From Nansenia antarctica (taxonomy: Eukaryota > Chordata > Actinopteri > Argentiniformes > Microstomatidae), in NCBI GenBank assembly GCA_963989245.1, contig OZ022345.1:34517722-34581721 (forward strand): a DNA stretch of 64,000 nucleotides, in the 5' to 3' direction. Within the stretch, counting starts at the first letter, position 1. Each line of letters starts with the position of its first letter. Positions 23,843 through 35,505 of the stretch are shown piece after piece. Both the position numbers and the translations under genes were made by a program. The notes under the pieces were generated by a model that was not told where the DNA came from, did no database searches, and saw only the letters and a list, made by a program, of their open reading frames with translations.

Positions 23843-24810
23843 TGTAAGGCGATCAACTTCTCCAGTATCGATTTAATTGAGTCGTCACTTTACAAGCGAG
23901 TTCGTTTAATCTCAACGAGACGTCCTTGATATCACTTCTTAAGATGATATGATCCAATCAAATATTAGGCACCACTACTGAACTGTTCATTAAGATAATA
24001 TTTATTCAAGCACATCAGCAAGCAATAATTAGTTCATTTCCATGGAAAAGTGGTCTCATCTAGTTTCACCTCTGCAGGCCCGTCTCAGCTAGCCGTCAAC
24101 AAGTTAACTGCAAGAGCTCCACCAGACCAGACTCCCGTTTAGCCCTGGTACATAGTCTTTATACCATTCATCAAACATTTTGGGCTGGGTGATGCCCCCC
24201 CCTCTATCTGGTAGTTTTCCAAGTGTCAGCACAAATCCGTTGCAGCTGCAGAAGGTCTTCTCGTTAGCGTTGGCCTTCAATTCTTCTGGTATGTGGGTGC
24301 GAGAGTGTATGTATGTTATCAGCTTGAGTGTCCTGCTAGCGTCTCGTTCCCATGGTGATATCATACTTTGTATGAGCAGAGCATTGTGTCAGTGTCCTTA
24401 TCAGAATGTCTTGTTATCAGAATGTCTTGTGAAAACACAACTATTGAAGTTACACAGTAATATTAGGATTTGATTTTGTAAGTTAAAGTATAGTATAGAA
24501 GAATAGACTTATCATTAATCATTAGTTATGAAAGTATAAAATCAGTACAGAAAAATAGAATATCATAACAGCAGGTATACAATGGTTGTTAGCACATAGG
24601 TAAAAAATAAGTAATTTATAGGCAGTTTGAATCATAAAACGTTCTTTTAGTCAGGAGCTTGTCTTCTTCTTGTCGCTCAAAAACAGAACCTCTCTTTTGG
24701 CTTTGCGTGACCTTCCTATTGTTCTCAACTGACCGCATTCACATATTATTTAAATGAGCACATAGTACATGATTTATCACTTCTAGTGATTTTAATACAA
24801 ATTCCCAACA
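23843..24810 (-). repeat. 3' LTR of the endogenous retrovirus
   Basis: On the minus strand it starts TGTTGGGAATTTG and ends GATCGCCTTACA. As far as I compared it, it is identical to the 5' LTR, including two chance frames on opposite strands. Confidence 0.95.
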
Positions 24811-24822
24811 AATCCCCCCTTT
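24811..24822 (-). other. polypurine tract of the ERV
   Basis: On the minus strand AAAGGGGGGATT abuts the TG of the 3' LTR, the normal primer for plus-strand DNA synthesis. Confidence 0.85.
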
Positions 24823-24934
24823 GGTCATTAAAACAAAATTATGACCATTACAGAGAATTTGTAGCCAGAAAGGTGAGATGGGTCGTAGACCGCAAATGCC
24901 TTTATTTACACCATTCCTTCACAAAACTCCTTAA

Positions 24935-25480
24935 TTACAACATATCTTCAACTCCTGTATCATGATCCATAATCTCCTCACCCTCCAACAGTGACTGCTG
25001 CTGCTCAGCAATAAGCATTTGTAAGTGCATCTGTGTTCCAGCATCAACCTTGGTTAGGGCCGTAGTAATCAGTCGCTGTGCCAGGCCTCTAATGCAAGGG
25101 ACAATGCAGCAGCCAAACAGGATCAGCACTGTGGCAGAGATGAGGAGGGCAGAGAGCATAGACATAGGCAGATTTTTTAATTTAACAAAACAGTCACCAA
25201 TAACAGTGCTAACTCAAGCGTTTGCATACACCTCTTGTAAACATCCTCATCACCATCTTCCAAATTTCTCATTACCATGTGCCTCAGCACCAATAACATT
25301 CATTAGACCTGCACGGGCCACTATTCTTCCGTCATGCGCTCTCCACAACCAGCTTTGCGTCACCCCCCTTGTTACCCACACTGACCTTTCTTGGGGGGAG
25401 GCGGCCCCCTGTATGTCATCTATAGTCTGTACAGAGCATTTAGGTTTGTCTAGCTGGATTGAGACCAGCTGATGTTCTCT
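24935..25480 (-). pseudogene. ERV envelope-like C-terminal fragment
   Basis: The minus-strand frame at 24935-25165 starts with a hydrophobic span (LLISATVLILFGCCIVPCI) followed by a basic, cytoplasmic-tail-like segment. That is the arrangement of a retroviral transmembrane subunit close to the 3' LTR. Upstream coding-like sequence continues to about 25480 with stops and frame changes. The surface subunit is not contiguous. The identification rests on position and on the membrane segment, not on a motif match. Confidence 0.55.
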
Positions 25481-25488
25481 GGGGACAT

Positions 25489-25743
25489 ATCAATGGATTG
25501 CGCTTACATACCGCCTTTATCCAAAAGCGCTTCAATGGCTTCTCATTCACCAACACACACATTCACACACCAATGGTGGCAAGCTGCCATACAAGGCGCC
25601 GGCCCTGGGAGCAATTCGGGGTTCAGTGTCTTGCCCAAGGACACTCTGACATGTGGCCTGCCGGGGCTCGAACCGCCGATCTGCCAACCTTGCGATCATT
25701 AGATGGCGGCTCTACTACCTCCTGCATCACAGCCACCCCCTCC
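25489..25743 (-). mobile_element. tRNA-derived SINE, family 1 (minus), inside the ERV
   Basis: Reverse copy of the family at 22273: it contains GGCTCGAACCGCCGATCTGC (B-box side) and the tail GCGCTTACATACCGCC. It lies between ERV envelope-like sequence and unassigned interior. Confidence 0.85.
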
Positions 25744-26179
25744 TGATTTAGCGGCTGCATCTGCAGCATAATTTCCTTTTTCTTCGTCTGTGTCGGCTTT
25801 CGAGCGTCCCTTCAGCGGTGCCTCTAATCTAAAAGCAGATATCTATGGGGTGAGCCCCCACCTTTCCAAACATGTCTGCTACAGGTTTACTAAAATTGCC
25901 TGGCAGTCACGCATTCTAAGGAAGCAAAACAAATTGCAAGGCATTTGGACAAGAAACTGTAAAGTGATGATTAGGCCCAATGGATCTCCTGAAACCTCCA
26001 AAGGGATTATGGTGAGAGAACAAATAATGACTGTGAAATACCTGAACAGACAATTGACTCAAATCTGAGTGGAAATACTTGAACAGACAATGACTGACAA
26101 AATGGGAATGGACAAGGATTATTCATTTCCACTAAACGATATAAATGATTATGAGTTTCGAGAAATGGGATCACTGGAC

Positions 26180-27400
26180 TGTGTGGATTATAATCCACCT
26201 GCACCTAAAAACTATGAAGAGTTGAACTTTGAAAACTTTTGACTTTACAGAGCACAAAATGTATGACATTGAGAACAACATCGACCACTTCTACAACAAT
26301 AATAACATCGAACCACTTCTACAACAATAATAACCGTCTGCAACTGTGACTATTACACAGAGGAACAATTCAAAAGTAATATAATATTGGATGGTATTTT
26401 ATCAACAATACACTTCAACAGTAGAAGTCTTTATAGAAACTTTAAGAAAACTAAGGACTATTTGAGACAGTTCACCAAGTTCAGCATCATTGCTGTATCG
26501 GAGACATGGCTCAGTAAAGAAAAAGAAGCCGATGTGGAACATGAGGACTATGAACTATTTACCTCCAACAGAACAAACAAGAAAGGAGTAGGAGTTGCCT
26601 TGTATGTAAAAAATGACTGTGACTGTAAAATAGTAAAACATATGTCAATAACAATAGAAAACATTATGGATTGTGTCACTGTAGAAATAAAATAAGGAGA
26701 ACTCTAAGACCATAATAATACACTTTGTATATAGAACTCCAGGATCCTGTCTTGACACATTCAAAGATATGATGGTTGATATGTATGATAAACTAAATGA
26801 CAGAAAGACGGTCTTTGTATGAGGGGACTTAAATATAGATTTGTTGAACCCAAATGAACACAAAAAAAATGTTACAGACATCATGGACACAATGTACAGT
26901 ATATGTGTATTTCCTACAATCTTAAAACCGACTAGAATACCAATTAACAGTGCTCCTTTAATAGATAACATTTTTACCAATGAAATTGGGAGTAAAATAG
27001 TAAGTAGAATGCTATTACCGTAAATAAACAGAGCTGCCTATCAAGACCCAACTAACAAATTATTCATAAACCCCTATGATCTCAAATTTAAAGAATTGGT
27101 GGACTTCAAAATGGCACAAGTAATTCTACAAAGTAAAAAATATATATATAAGATGCTTCCAGACTTTATCCAGAGGCTGTTCCAAGTTAGACAGACTAAT
27201 TACGAACTCAGAGGAATATGTATATTTATGAAAACAAAGATCAAAACAAATGCAAAACATAGATGTATAACATTTAAAGGAGCCTACCCATGGAACACCG
27301 CCGAAAAGGAAATGAAAATGTGCAGCACACCAAAAGGACTAAAAAAATCACAAAAAATAAGATGATTAACAAGTATAAAAACAGAGGCCTAAACACAGCC
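26180..27400 (+). mobile_element. internally deleted LINE inside the ERV (plus)
   Basis: The frame at 26387-26695 is an AP-endonuclease N-terminal region (IHFNSRSLYRNF, then FSIIAVSETWLS, then KKGVGVALYVKND). Endonuclease sequence continues to about 27020 with a nonsense codon at 26821 (GDLNIDLLNPNE just beyond it). Then the sequence jumps to the RT C-terminus at about 27050-27365 (LKFKELVDFKMAQ, ..., WNTAEKEMKMC). The whole RT core is missing. The start is approximate. Confidence 0.75.
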
Positions 27401-27679
27401 CTTGTTTGGTATCCTTGAACCCCCCCGCCAACATGCGCAAGTAAAGTCCTGTTCACAAATGTTTCCCTGTCTTGACCATGCACTCATGAACATATTGCAG
27501 AAGTGCGTAGCATTAAGGCGTCCCACGTCGCCCCCCTTTCCCGTCCTGTTAAGGAAGTCGTAGGCTTTTTCTAAGTGTAAAGGGTGATGTCCCTCATATA
27601 TCATGGGGCCTTTAGTTCTATTTATACCGGGGCAGCATGTTCTCCCCCTCGTCCCATCTCTACTGGAGAATTTGAACAA
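27389..27679 (-). other. unassigned ORF in the ERV interior, possibly envelope
   Basis: A 96-codon minus-strand frame lies between two LINE pieces. It has several potential N-glycosylation sites (NRT twice, NAT) and many cysteines, as a surface glycoprotein would. No family motif is recognised. It is in the orientation and relative position expected for the upstream part of the ERV envelope gene, but that is inference. Confidence 0.3.
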
Positions 27680-27859
27680 TTATCAGGCTTGTAGGGGGAG
27701 AAACAGTGTACCGTACGGTTGTTTCAAGCAGACTAAACATGTTACCTTATAAATGGTGGATATTGTGTAGTTAACCCAGTTAATTTAATAATTAATTAAT
27801 AAATTGTATAAATAATTGTGGCTATAACCCAGTTGTACCAAACATTTTAATTTGATTTG

Positions 27860-29480
27860 CTTCTCCATTTATCTCGAACATTTCAACCACAAAAACACAC
27901 AAATCTTCAACAACAAAAACAAACCCCCAAAAATAAATACAAATACAAATAAAATAAGATATAAATTGAAATAAAATATATCTTCCTCGACATGGAAGCA
28001 ACAGTCGGCAATTGCCCTGTTCGATAAAAGACAGAAAGAAACAAAAGCCACCTGGTCCTGCCCCTTCCCCACAATATCATACCTTTACGCAATAGATTAT
28101 CTATCAATATCTATAATAATATGGCTATCCACTATAGCTAACCAGGAACCAAATGTCCACAAAAATACCAGTTCACGTCATTCTCAAGCTCCTCCAACCT
28201 ATATCCCTCCAAACCACTCAATAGTATTACTTGTTTTCATTGTTACATCAAGGCCATTCAAAATGGACACCCCACAAACTGAGATGCACCTGCCCCTGAG
28301 CGCTGCACAGACAACAGGCTGTTCTTCATTCAATTTCCCTCCTAGACTACAACCCCCCATCTCTGCTCATGAACACAACAATTTTTGTAAGTTGCCAGGG
28401 ACCTTATTTTGTGTTACTTTAAACATGAATCGTGCAGCTCTGAATTTAACCAATTCTCAACATTTCAGAGTTTGACTTTTATTTTATTTTATTAATAATT
28501 GGTATGACCTCTATACCCAGCATGAAGTACAATTCTTATAGCTCTTTTTTGCAATGTGCATATCTTTTCTAGGTTGGTTTGTATTTCCCCAAACTTCAAC
28601 ACAATATGACAGATAGGGTACAATGAGTATACAATATAGAGTGTATAGTGATTTCTGATTTAAGATGTATTTAATTTTACCCAGAACTCCCAAACTTTTC
28701 GCAATCTTTGAGCACAGATATTTTATATGTGGTTTCCAGCAGAGTTTGTGGTCTATTTAAAACACCCAAAAACTTGATTTCATATACTCTATTGATTTTG
28801 ACATTTTCAATTTCCAGATGGAGCTCTGTATTTATATTGCAATTTCCAAATTGCATGAATTTGGCTTTATTCAGATTTAATGATAGCTTGTTTGTCTCAA
28901 CCCAGCATTTTAATTTGTACAATTCCTTCTTTGCCACCTTTAAAAGCTGCTGCAGATCTTCCCCATAACATAACATATTTCTGTCATCTGCCAAGACAAC
29001 CAATTCGACCCCTGTGGGCACCACAGGTAATATTTAAGCACCTTGATTTGTTCTGGCCTATTTGAACAAATTGCTGTCTATTACTAATATAGCTTTTAAG
29101 CCATTCAAGTGCGACCCCTCTGACACCATACCTGTCCTTTTTTTTTTTTTTTAAGTAGAATCTCATGATCTATTGTGTCGAATGCTTTTTTAAGGTCAAT
29201 GAATATGCCCAATGCATATTTCTTTCTCTCTGTACAAGTTATTATTTGCTTCTACTAGCTCCATTAATGCCATGGCAGTAGATCTAGCTGTTCTAAAACC
29301 ATACTGACTATCCATTAGTAGTTGATGTTTTTCAATGAAATTGGCCAGTCTTTCATCATATAGTTTCTCTAACCCTAACCCTAACTCTAACTGTTATAAT
29401 AAGGATACCGGTCTGTAATTGGTGAAGAGGTGTTTATCTGTTGAAGTTTTGTTCATACATTTGTTTACCACTCAATAGTA
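27860..29480 (-). mobile_element. LINE RT fragment inside the ERV (minus)
   Basis: The minus strand gives, in order, FIDLKKAFDTIDHEI (about 29160-29215), DRYGVRGVALEWLKSYISNR, the active-site region with LADDRN in place of FADDT, KLSLNLNKAKFMQFG, and a C-terminus near 28160-28480 (CISVCGVSILNGL). It is frameshifted and has stops. The endonuclease is absent, and the 3' end is AT-rich. It may be the same family as the plus-strand LINE at 26180-27400. Confidence 0.8.
29371..29393 (+). repeat. short interstitial telomere-like repeat
   Basis: CTAACCCTAACCCTAACTCT: three to four imperfect CCCTAA units. A second short run of the same kind lies at about 31004-31021. Confidence 0.6.
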
Positions 29481-30689
29481 TATCAGTAAAGTATTTTTAT
29501 GTTTTCCTATAGTTCCCATCGATATTGAGTCAGTGATTCTCTCTCCACAGTCCTCCTCAGCAAATCTCTTTCCAGTGCCGTTTATTTCTTTAACTAGTTT
29601 TGGCCCCATATCAACAACATATATATACTGTATATATATATATATATGTTTTTTTTTTTTTTTTTTTTTAAATCCATCCACCACCTAATTTATAAGGCTA
29701 ATTTTCCCGTCATTGTCTGTAAAATGTTCTACTTTGTTTCTTTAACATTATTTTTTCACTTTGTTCCTTCAGACCTCCCCTCTTCCCAGGGCGCAGTCTC
29801 AGGCTGGAACCCTTTCCGATGGAGGTTACTGCCCTCCAACCCCTTCATGGGTCAGAGTCAGTCCACCTCCACCCCTTCCGCTTCCCAGAGGCTCCTTTTC
29901 AGAGCTCTGATCACGGAAAGCACTGCTCGCTTACTAACGCATTCGGTTTCAGCTGACAGTGGCCTGACTGTACATTGAGCTGAGCGCAGCCACCATTTCC
30001 CTATGGTTTAAGGCTTTTGCGACCCAACCGGCCGGTGACCCAGTCGATAGCGATCCCCAGTCAGTGTCTAAAACACCAACCCTGTAGCGGTGATTGGCCG
30101 CCCAGTTGGGAACCGACGGTCTGATCCCTAGCCCACTTCGCTATGGGTCTAGAAACTTTGACCGTTTACACCAGCCTTGCCTGTTCACGGGTGTGACTTC
30201 CCCTCACATCCCGCTAGGTGTGGGCTGTCGCCCACGTACCACGCACTGCCCACACACCTAGATGCGACAGCTGCGCCGACTAGACGGTACCACGGTAGTA
30301 TGTTCATTCATACTTCATCAGACACGGGGGCCTTCAGTCCTCTCCCCAGCACTATATAGAGTCTTTAACGTGCCCTCGGAACTTTGCAATTCCACCGCCG
30401 CCTGTTGAGTACTAAGGTTCGGGGTGCCCAATCCCCTCCCTACTACTCTTCTAATTCCATTTTAATAACTCATTTCTAAAAGCAGATATGGATTCCTCAG
30501 TTCTACTGTCTTGTATGTCATTTCCTTTAACTCCCTCTTCTTTCTATAATTACATTCATAAAATGAAAAGACAGGCAGGTGATCGCTAATATCATGGATT
30601 AATAGTCCACTTGTTGTGTTACTTTCCACATTATTTGAGGCTTAGTGCATGCTGACAGTGTCGCCAGGAATTTGAAAATGTTATACATG
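29481..30689. other. ERV interior of unknown content
   Basis: It contains a (TA)n-T(n) tract at about 29617-29670. The 29760-30480 stretch is GC-richer, with a CACACCTAGCGGG/CCCGCTAGGTGTG-type inverted motif around 30208-30262. No protein family is visible on either strand. By position it lies between pol and env of the ERV. Confidence 0.3.
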
Positions 30690-31404
30690 TGGTGGGTCTG
30701 CTTTGGTACAGTGTGACAAGAGAGGCCACCCTGTACCCGGTTTACCTTCGACTCTGACAGCGTGTGAGGTGGTCAATATACCTCCCACGGTCTTGTCCAC
30801 CACGTCGCCTGGGTCTAAAATAGGAGTCTGTTTTGCCGTTGTCTGCTCTCTCCGCAGCATTCAGTTCCTGTGAAGAGAAAACTCGATTGAGATTTAGTTA
30901 GAGTTTTGACATATTCATTTTCATGGAGAGGGGGTTCAAGCCCCCTCCCTCTGTCTCTGTATCATGTCGGCAAGCTTTCTTTTAATAGATTGGTTATCCC
31001 TCTCAACCTAACCCTAACCCTGTGACTACTGGGGGTGGTAGACTGAACCAAATCGATGCTTAATCCCCATTGCTGTCTCAATTGCAGCCATATGGACTTT
31101 TATTTTATTTTATATGTGACCCATTATCAAAGTGTATTATTGTAGGGAAACTAAACCGTGGTATGAATTCCTTTAAGAGGCACTTTATTACAGATGCGGC
31201 ATCCTCCCGTTTACACGGATATGCTTCAGGCCACCTTGAAAATCTATCAATCACTCCCATGTCCGTGAAGTCAATACATGCCTACTCTCTCGGAATGGAC
31301 AGGGAGGCATCGGATATGTGTACATTTAAGTACTGTTTTAACGGGTTGTGTTTGTTACACACATCACAGACGAGACATAAATCACCACGTATAGACAGAC
31401 ACTC
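30690..31404 (-). pseudogene. ERV pol fragment: integrase core and C-terminus
   Basis: On the minus strand from about 31404 the frame reads a zinc-finger-side CLVCDVCNKHN, then IDFTDMG, VIDRFSRWPEAYP and LPTIIHFDNGSH, which are the landmark blocks of a retroviral integrase core with its first two Asp residues. A stop codon lies just before ACIDFTDMG, a small deletion joins DFTDMG to VIDRFSRW, and the frame is lost after the DNGSH block. Sequence at about 30690-30870 resembles the end of pol (LDPGDVVDKTVGG). It cannot make an active enzyme. Confidence 0.8.
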
Positions 31405-31914
31405 CTAGTGAGCTTTTTTTCCTGCTGTCTGCGCTTCAATGGTGGGTCACACCCGCAGCACAACACTTCTTTAAACACCTTGAACGAGGCATAACATATT
31501 TTATAAAGTTTGCAAGTGATATTTGAGTGATACCAAGCCAGGGAGCACTCAGCCTAGACCAGTTGCTCCAGGGCGCTTCACTCAACTATCCCTTTTAATA
31601 GTAATAATAACAATTCTAACACTATTATTTACACACAATATTACGTAACATATTGCGTGAGTTTAGAATTATAAGGTTATATCTCCGCTTAGGGTAGTTC
31701 AGAGATATTGAGCGTCAACGTTTTTGCATTCCATTATGTTTTGTGAGATGGAACCTTTGTATTTTATGAATTACCCACTCAAGATGTCAACAATTTAAAA
31801 ATACCACCACACATTAATAAACCACTCAATGGATCAGATTATGCAAAAAACTCAATTTTGACTAAAACGATGATAGAACCTTACAATCCTAACGTCACAA
31901 TTGTTTTAGCGCCC

Positions 31915-32215
31915 GCTGTGAGAGGAGGCACGCTAATACTAGGACCTCTACCGGACTGCAGTCCTGCCGTAGACGCTACCCTACTCGCAATGACCTCACT
32001 TCTCACTTGGTTTGCAAGGTATTTCAACCTTCGGGACACCGTCCTTTCATTAGACCTCGTCGGGTCTAAACTGGGGGCTGGTTACCTCTTAATATCCAGG
32101 ACTGTCGTGTCTTTCCTTACCTTAGACCTCAGCGGGTCTATCCTGGGGACTGGTTACCCCTCTTTATTTCCAGGACTTAGCTACTGTCCCTTCTTTTAGA
32201 CCTCGGCGGGTCTTA
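31915..32215 (-). repeat. degenerate 60-70-bp tandem units in the ERV leader
   Basis: Units contain GGTTACC, TATCCAGGACT, TTTAGACCTCGGCGGGTCT and repeat about three times. They match 19135-19563. On the element's strand they lie about 300 bases after the primer site, that is in the leader or start of gag. Confidence 0.75.
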
Positions 32216-32495
32216 TTACACGTTAATACAAGATGTGCTTAAATATCAGACAGTGGTGTTCAATAATGTATAGAATGTCAATTTAATTAATGATTATCCT
32301 TACTTTTGACGGATCTTCAAAGACACAGATCAGAATGGGTTTGACGATTCCAGGACCCAGCACTTCCAGCTAGAATACTATTGTCTACCTAAGCAGATTT
32401 CATTAAATGGCTCTGCTCACCTCTTTTGTGTTGGTACCGTGGAAGTGCTTAGTCCGAACCCAGCCTCGCCCACTCCTCCTTGCATCCCGTTGAAG

Positions 32496-32513
32496 ATCAC
32501 GTCGGGGTCACCA
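32496..32513 (-). other. primer-binding site, tRNA-Trp type
   Basis: The minus strand reads TGGTGACCCCGACGTGAT four bases inside the 5' LTR. This is the tRNA-Trp-complementary site known from avian leukosis/sarcoma-type retroviruses. Confidence 0.85.
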
Positions 32514-32517
32514 ATTT

Positions 32518-33485
32518 TGTAAGGCGATCAACTTCTCCAGTATCGATTTAATTGAGTCGTCACTTTACAAGCGAGTTCGTTTAATCTCAACGAGACGTCC
32601 TTGATATCACTTCTTAAGATGATATGATCCAATCAAATATTAGGCACCACTACTGAACTGTTCATTAAGATAATATTTATTCAAGCACATCAGCAAGCAA
32701 TAATTAGTTCATTTCCATGGAAAAGTGGTCTCATCTAGTTTCACCTCTGCAGGCCCGTCTCAGCTAGCCGTCAACAAGTTAACTGCAAGAGCTCCACCAG
32801 ACCAGACTCCCGTTTAGCCCTGGTACATAGTCTTTATACCATTCATCAAACATTTTGGGCTGGGTGATGCCCCCCCCTCTATCTGGTAGTTTTCCAAGTG
32901 TCAGCACAAATCCGTTGCAGCTGCAGAAGGTCTTCTCGTTAGCGTTGGCCTTCAATTCTTCTGGTATGTGGGTGCGAGAGTGTATGTATGTTATCAGCTT
33001 GAGTGTCCTGCTAGCGTCTCGTTCCCATGGTGATATCATACTTTGTATGAGCAGAGCATTGTGTCAGTGTCCTTATCAGAATGTCTTGTTATCAGAATGT
33101 CTTGTGAAAACACAACTATTGAAGTTACACAGTAATATTAGGATTTGATTTTGTAAGTTAAAGTATAGTATAGAAGAATAGACTTATCATTAATCATTAG
33201 TTATGAAAGTATAAAATCAGTACAGAAAAATAGAATATCATAACAGCAGGTATACAATGGTTGTTAGCACATAGGTAAAAAATAAGTAATTTATAGGCAG
33301 TTTGAATCATAAAACGTTCTTTTAGTCAGGAGCTTGTCTTCTTCTTGTCGCTCAAAAACAGAACCTCTCTTTTGGCTTTGCGTGACCTTCCTATTGTTCT
33401 CAACTGACCGCATTCACATATTATTTAAATGAGCACATAGTACATGATTTATCACTTCTAGTGATTTTAATACAAATTCCCAACA
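32518..33485 (-). repeat. 5' LTR of the endogenous retrovirus
   Basis: Same 968-base sequence as 23843-24810, in the same orientation. It would carry the proviral promoter on the minus strand; I see no certain TATA box, but TTTAAATAAT lies about 55 bases in. Confidence 0.95.
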
Positions 33486-33489
33486 ATGA

Positions 33490-33789
33490 CATGCTAAATT
33501 CTGGATGATGTAAACAATTGACTATCATCCCCAAGCACACCCCATGCATACGGACTACCTTATCTTTAAGCTCACAGCCACTTTACTACTTGAGACTTAT
33601 CAAAGAAAAAAAGCCTGAATGTTCCTTTAGCGACATTGATGGAATACCCCCCTGCCCTCGGCCCTGGAAAGACACGCTGGCCTTCCTCATGCTTCATCTA
33701 CTGAAGTAAGATATGTCAGTGGGACTCACTGCTTGTTATGATATATAAAAAATAAAAGGGAAAATAAAAAAAATAAAAAGTGAAATAGA
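33490..33789. other. intergenic, no feature recognised
   Basis: Host flank of the retrovirus; no gene seen. Confidence 0.3.
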
Positions 33790-33911
33790 CTATTGGGATC
33801 TTCTAGCATTATGGCTGCCAGTGGCCCTCGGCCCTTGCATAGATTACTTTTTTTAGATGACTGATGGATAGATGATTCACTTACTTAGACAAAATATTTG
33901 GTGTAAGTAAG

Positions 33912-35505
33912 GGCCAATCCCAATTCACCCCTAGCCCTTCGTTTTCACCCCTTTGGCTCGATTTGCGCGTTCACGTTTAGGGCGAGGGCTGTCCCAATTC
34001 ATATTTCATCGAGGGCTAGGGGTAAGGGGGAGGGCTAACTATTACTTCGTTTCGAGCGATTGCAGGACCACACTAGCTTCGAAGGGCTAACGGTACGCTA
34101 CCCCTTGATACCAGGATGCATTGCGAATCATCTACAGAAATCTTATGTCGCTCTATTCAATGCGGAAATGTCATTTTAATTCTCTGTAATTACTTATTAA
34201 TAAAGATTTGAAAAATTATGATAACCATCTTATTGTCTTAGTTTAATGTCATTACAATGCATTATAGACCTTTTATTTATAACACGCATAACCCAAAAAT
34301 CGCTTTTATGTCGGTGCTGTGTCTAACGTTACAGTAACGCAACGCTGCATGACAGTCGAGCATTTCAGAGATGTACAGTCATAAATCAATTATTACCTGT
34401 GGCGTTTGACAGCGGATGATGGTACACATATGTAAAGTTATCTATCAAACGTTCGGCTGACTTGTACATGATGCGCATTTTGACCTATTTCCACCCGCAA
34501 TCTAATCCGAGCAGTTGTTATTATGTAATATTATTAATGGGTTGTATCATTCATTTCATTATAGACCTTTTCTTTATAACAAGCACAACAACAACAAAAC
34601 GTTATCATGCCGATGTGCTGTGTGTCTAACGCTACAAGCTGATTTGTGCATGACAGCCGCGCATTGACATATTTCCATGTCTGATGTCTAATGTCTGATG
34701 TACTAATGTCATTTCAATGCATTATAGACCTTTTCTTTATAACAAGCACAACAACAACAAAACGTTATTATGCCGATGTGCTGTGTGCTGTGTGTCTAAC
34801 GTTACAAGCTGATTTGTGCATGACAGCCGCGCATTGACATATTTCCATGTCTAATGGCATATGACACGCGAAATGTAACTACAGTTAAGGATACGCATAA
34901 AGGATGATGATATATCACCGTTCGACTCTACTGAGAAATGTTTCCGCTTATTTGTCATCTCTCCTTCACGGGCAAATGTGGCCGCATCCCCAAGAGATCC
35001 TCTTTCCACGTTCTTGACCACCACTATGATGGATTGATTTTTGGATTCTAGACGACGAATTGTTCTGAGAAAGGCGCTTGGTAACGTGATTTTTGGACAA
35101 CGCTTTATGACTATTGATGGACTGGTTGTTTTGGTTGGAGTCATTCATTGTCATTAAATTCATTGTCATATGTCCACAAAAAAGACATCGCTGACGGAAG
35201 AGACTAAAAAAGGAACGTCTAAACACTACAGTGTGTTGATAACAAACGAAAATAGATGCTTATAGCACACGCAACAGAAATAAACACAGCTGAAGAAGGC
35301 ATTGCGAGATGTGAGAATTCGCCGGCAACACAACGCGTCAACCGTACCGCGTGATGACGTAGGCGCCGTGAAGGGCTGTCCCAATTCACAGGGCTTTGAT
35401 TTCAAGGGGTAGGGCTTGTGACGTATTCGAAGGCCTTGCCTTCGAATCGAGTGACACTCGAAAACGAGCCATAGGGGTAGAAAAGAGAATCGGGATTGGG
35501 CCTAA
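33912..35505. mobile_element. 1.6-kb DNA transposon, GGGCCAATCCC ends
   Basis: Starts GGGCCAATCCCAATTCACCC and ends GAATCGGGATTGGGCC, with related inner repeats (CTGTCCCAATTCA on both sides). AAGT is repeated on both sides of the insertion, so a 4-5-base target duplication is likely. No transposase is recognised; the small minus-strand frames at 34851-35226 have no visible domain. Confidence 0.75.
34245..34860. repeat. internal repeat blocks, three copies
   Basis: Blocks starting near 34245, 34555 and 34706 share CATTATAGACCTTTTCTTTA, an AACAACAAAACGTTAT motif, and GTGCTGTGTGTCTAACG. The last two are nearly identical for about 130 bases; the first is diverged. Confidence 0.8.

Larger units (their letters stand above)
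23843..33485 (-). mobile_element. endogenous retrovirus, defective, with nested repeats
   Basis: Two direct repeats of 968 bases (23843-24810 and 32518-33485), each starting TG and ending CA, bound a 7.7-kb interior. A purine tract next to the left LTR and a tRNA-Trp-type primer site next to the right LTR fix the orientation: the element reads on the minus strand, 5' LTR on the right. The 4-base duplication ATGA flanks it (23839-23842 and 33486-33489). The interior keeps a broken integrase and an envelope-like C-terminus, but gag, protease and most of RT are gone. LINE and SINE pieces of both orientations fill the rest. The genus is not settled; a short target duplication and a Trp primer site are seen in several retroviral groups. 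Confidence 0.9.

Noticed and set aside
24104..24473. Small ORFs repeated at 24.1 kb and 32.8 kb as a duplicated gene
   Set aside because: They lie inside the two LTRs, on both strands, with no domain; chance frames in a duplicated LTR.
29371..29393. A true telomere or chromosome-fusion point
   Set aside because: Only three or four imperfect units, inside repeat sequence.
29646..30359. Plus-strand frames in the GC-richer part of the ERV interior as genes
   Set aside because: No recognisable family, opposite to the element's coding strand, and interrupted; left as unassigned.
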